The notes under the pieces were generated by a model. It did no database searches and was not told where the DNA came from. It was given only the letters and a program-made list of their open reading frames with translations. Below, piece by piece: positions 62,009 through 64,000 of a DNA stretch of 64,000 nt (positions within the stretch are counted from its first letter, which is position 1; each line of letters begins with the position of its first letter). Origin of the DNA: JAYFQE01 sp034927345 (GTDB lineage Bacteria > Bacillota > Clostridia > Saccharofermentanales > UBA5734); assembly GCA_034927345.1 (NCBI GenBank), contig JAYFQE010000008.1, forward strand, positions 96,318 through 160,317, in the 5' to 3' direction. Both the position numbers and the translations under genes were made by a program.

Positions 62009-63037
62009 GCTTATCGTGGTGTAATGGACGATGTCCGGAAGTGTATCAAGCTTCAAAAACCTTCAAGAGTCCCGGTTTTTGCCTTGAGTGAGGAATTTGA
62101 TGTCAGAATGGCGGGGGAAATCTATTCCGAATACAACAGCAACTCAAAAATAATGGCGAAATGCCAGATCGAGGCAATTAAAAAATATGATTATGACTGG
62201 GCATGGCTTCAAGTGGATGATTGTATAGAATTCGAGACGCTTGGCGTGGGTGTAAGAGGAGCGGGTAATATTCTCCCGGCTACCTGTAGATATTTGCCGG
62301 CGACCTATGAAACGCTTAAGAGCTTAAAAATGCCGGACCCCAAAAAGGATGGAAGAATGCCGGTTTTATTGGATGCTATAAAAAGGATAAAAGATGAATT
62401 GGGTGATACGGTTTGTGTGACAGGAAGGACGGCGGCTCCCTTTTCTTCGGTCACTCTTCTTTACGGCATGGCTGAAACCATGATGCTGATGTATGATCAA
62501 CCGGAACTAGTAATGGATACCGTTAAGTTCTTCATCGATTTACAATCAATGTGGGGATGTGCTCAAATCGAAGCCGGTGCAGATGCCCTGTGGGTTGGTG
62601 ATTGCAATGCTTCCGGACACTTGATTTCGGTAGACCAGTACAAGGAGTTTGCTTATGAAGGAGTCAAGAAATGTGTACAAGCCTACAACAGTGCAGGTGG
62701 ATTTAGTTTTTACCATGCCAGCGAGCATAGGACAGAGCACATGAAGGTTCAGGCAGATACAGGAATCAGTGCTATTAGCGTGGGCCCGGGAGTAGACATA
62801 GAAACAGTTAAAAAAGCAGTAGGGGATAAAGTCTGTATCATGGGTAATGTGGATCCTATCCGTGTTCTTCTTCAGAGTGGCCCTGAAGTGGTTTATGAGG
62901 AATCCAGGAGAATCATGGAAATCGGGAAACAAAACGGAGGGTATATTTTCAGCAGCGGAGAGATGATTCCACGTGATGTCCCAGAGGAGAATATGATGTC
63001 GTTCATCAAGGCCGGCAAGAAATATGGTAAGTATTAA
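62006..63037 (+). CDS. Uroporphyrinogen decarboxylase-fold protein, zinc cysteines absent
   Basis: TIM-barrel protein of 343 residues in the UROD/MtaA superfamily (KPSRVPVFALSEEFD near the start, CIMGNVDP, IPRDVPEENMMSFI at the end). In corrinoid methyltransferases of this fold an HxC motif and a later Cys bind zinc. Here the first reads YHASEH and the second FSSGEMIP, so both cysteines are replaced. A methyl-transfer role is therefore doubtful. Similar proteins occur beside sugar dehydrogenases, as here; substrate unknown. Confidence 0.8.
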   Translation: MAYRGVMDDVRKCIKLQKPSRVPVFALSEEFDVRMAGEIYSEYNSNSKIMAKCQIEAIKKYDYDWAWLQVDDCIEFETLGVGVRGAGNILPATCRYLPATYETLKSLKMPDPKKDGRMPVLLDAIKRIKDELGDTVCVTGRTAAPFSSVTLLYGMAETMMLMYDQPELVMDTVKFFIDLQSMWGCAQIEAGADALWVGDCNASGHLISVDQYKEFAYEGVKKCVQAYNSAGGFSFYHASEHRTEHMKVQADTGISAISVGPGVDIETVKKAVGDKVCIMGNVDPIRVLLQSGPEVVYEESRRIMEIGKQNGGYIFSSGEMIPRDVPEENMMSFIKAGKKYGKY

Positions 63038-63107
63038 CAAGATTCTTTATGTGATATGATCTGGATTATAGATGCTGGAATGATGTTAGTTAATAAGGAG
63101 AAGGATA

Positions 63108-63737
63108 ATGCTTGATATAATGGGGAAAAGAATTCTCGCGAATCAGTCGCAAATATTGTATGATAGGCCTTTTTCAAGAGAAAGCTTGAATGAAGACTGG
63201 GCGGTTGCCGACGGCGAATGGTGGATTGAAGATGGATGGCTCACCGGCAGGATTTATGAAAATCGCGGAGGATTCATTTATACAAAAAACAATTATGCCG
63301 GAGACATTATGCTCGATTTTTATGGAAGAACCGTTCCGCCATGCAATAACGACCTCAATTTTACATGGCATTCTCAAGGCTGGGATAAATGCCAGAATGA
63401 TGCCGGAATAGGATACATTGCGGGCCTCAACGGCTGGTGGACCGGGAAAACAGGCATAGAAAAATACCCAGAATGTAAGATCCAAGCCACCACGTCCATT
63501 CAAAAATTTGAAGCCGGCAGATCATATCATATTCAGGCGGGGAGCGTACAGGGACAGTGCTTTATCTTTGTGGATGGCAGACTCGCAATAGAATTGAAGG
63601 ACCCCAGTCCTATCGATTCTGTAGAATATGGCAAAGTCGGGTTCGGCACCTATTGCAGCTATATTCAAGTCAGGGATTTCAAGTTGTTCAGACCGGCAAC
63701 AGAGGATGTCAGTTTAGAATACACCGCGCATTTCTAG
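63108..63737 (+). CDS. Concanavalin-like protein, 3-keto-glycoside hydrolase-type
   Basis: Beta-sandwich protein of 209 residues without signal peptide (FSRESLNEDWAVADGEWW, GWLTGRIYENRGGFIYT, SYHIQAG, GKVGFGTYCSYIQVRDFKLF). The WW-x-G and FxSYIxVR-type strands match the DUF1080 (3-keto-disaccharide hydrolase)/DUF1961-like fold. Being cytoplasmic, it could act on a product of the island dehydrogenase. ATG 63108 has AAGGAGAAGG upstream. Family match is from memory and moderate. Confidence 0.65.
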   Translation: MLDIMGKRILANQSQILYDRPFSRESLNEDWAVADGEWWIEDGWLTGRIYENRGGFIYTKNNYAGDIMLDFYGRTVPPCNNDLNFTWHSQGWDKCQNDAGIGYIAGLNGWWTGKTGIEKYPECKIQATTSIQKFEAGRSYHIQAGSVQGQCFIFVDGRLAIELKDPSPIDSVEYGKVGFGTYCSYIQVRDFKLFRPATEDVSLEYTAHF

Positions 63738-63886
63738 GAAAATATTATAAAAGGAAAATAAAGACCTTGAGATTTCGCTCAAAATCATTATTTTCATTAA
63801 CCGCGGCGCGTAGGATTCAAGTCTGAATTATCTCCGCTAGAAACTGCAGCGGAATATTAAAATAATCCAGACAAGAATACCCTAAG

Positions 63887-64000
63887 CTATATCCGGCTTT
63901 TTTTACGCATGGCCTCAATGTAGACCCTGGCGATTTTTTCTTCGCGGATTCGGGCGTCTTCTTTGGCTTTGTCGATATTCTTCTGATCGTCTTTGACTAC
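63887..64000 (-). CDS. C-terminal end of unknown gene (runs out of window)
   Basis: The minus-strand frame covering the last 114 nt is open to the window edge and stops at 63887 (TAG). It encodes 37 charged, helical residues (including DQKNIDKAKEDARIREEKI), the same stretch as the fragment at 59319. The rest of the gene and its function lie outside. The 149-nt gap 63738-63886 before it holds only two weak hairpins (TTGAG/CTCAA at 63767-63782, CCGCT/AGCGG at 63834-63852). Confidence 0.65.
   Translation of the reverse strand, partial: VVKDDQKNIDKAKEDARIREEKIARVYIEAMRKKSRI
63892..64000. repeat. Direct repeat, right copy
   Basis: Matches 59351-59459 in the same orientation at about 90% by eye and continues to the window edge. 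Together the copies delimit the AT-richer block 59460-63890. Confidence 0.8.

Noticed and set aside
1..64000. CRISPR arrays, tRNA, rRNA, transposases, prophage genes
   Set aside because: Looked for and not seen; no regularly spaced repeats, no tRNA-like T-arm, and no recombinase among the genes.

Overview
The window looks like chromosomal DNA of a motile, Gram-positive anaerobe of the Clostridia (Bacillota). The reasons are the flagellar gene order, with fliY in place of fliN, motE and flbD, FliW-CsrA control of flagellin, and carbohydrate ABC importers of the LplB/YtcP type with YesM/YesN two-component systems. The host genes are about half GC and rich in CGC/CGG arginine codons. The exact genus cannot be told from the sequence alone.

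Positions 1-36021 are one long, almost gap-free plus-strand flagellar and chemotaxis cluster. It starts inside fliF and runs through the C-ring and export ATPase (fliG-fliJ), hook genes (motE, fliK, flgD, flgE, flbD), stator (motA, motB, fliL), switch (fliM, fliY), export gate (fliO-fliR, flhB, flhA), sigma-28 (fliA) and rod genes (flgF, flgG). It continues with flgM-flgN, hook-filament junction genes (flgK, flgL), fliW-csrA, flagellin, the cap and its chaperones (fliD, fliS, a fliT-like gene), a yaaR-family gene, and cheY-cheA-cheW-cheW-mcp-cheR-cheB. Flagellin has a near-perfect sigma-28 promoter and a leader hairpin with GGA in its loop, the layout expected for CsrA control. A similar hairpin precedes flgM. 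flhF and flhG, usually between flhA and fliA, are missing, and so are cheC, cheD, cheX and cheZ. FliY keeps both CheC-type phosphatase motifs and may end the signal.

Positions 36144-47505 form a glycan-uptake locus: two permeases and a large lipoprotein binding protein with no ATPase gene, a Gfo/Idh/MocA dehydrogenase, a TIM-barrel isomerase/epimerase-like enzyme, a GH31 glycosidase, and a YesM kinase and YesN regulator that flank the GH31 gene. A strong hairpin lies between the binding-protein gene and the enzymes.

Positions 47522-59320 are mixed housekeeping genes: a minimal DEAD-box helicase, a small FlxA-like gene with a sigma-28-like promoter, a zinc-ribbon membrane protein, a Uup-like ABC-F ATPase, an aldo/keto reductase, a patatin phospholipase, a membrane diguanylate cyclase, a ZIP metal transporter and a small lipoprotein. 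Then comes an unidentified structured RNA of about 270 nt with a consensus promoter and an intrinsic terminator. It faces a two-gene operon made of a kinase-like protein fused to a putative PD-(D/E)XK nuclease domain, and an HPRT-like protein whose base-pocket residues are altered.

Positions 59319-64000 look like an acquired, AT-richer island. Two related copies of a gene end (about 90% identical by eye) bracket a Gfo/Idh/MocA dehydrogenase, an AraC regulator, a uroporphyrinogen-decarboxylase-fold protein without the usual zinc cysteines and a 3-keto-glycoside-hydrolase-like protein. Two diverged copies of one leader of about 145 bp drive the two enzyme transcripts, one through an added 14-codon leader peptide.

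The best candidates for undescribed biology are the structured RNA, the kinase-nuclease/HPRT-like operon and the island with its twin leaders.
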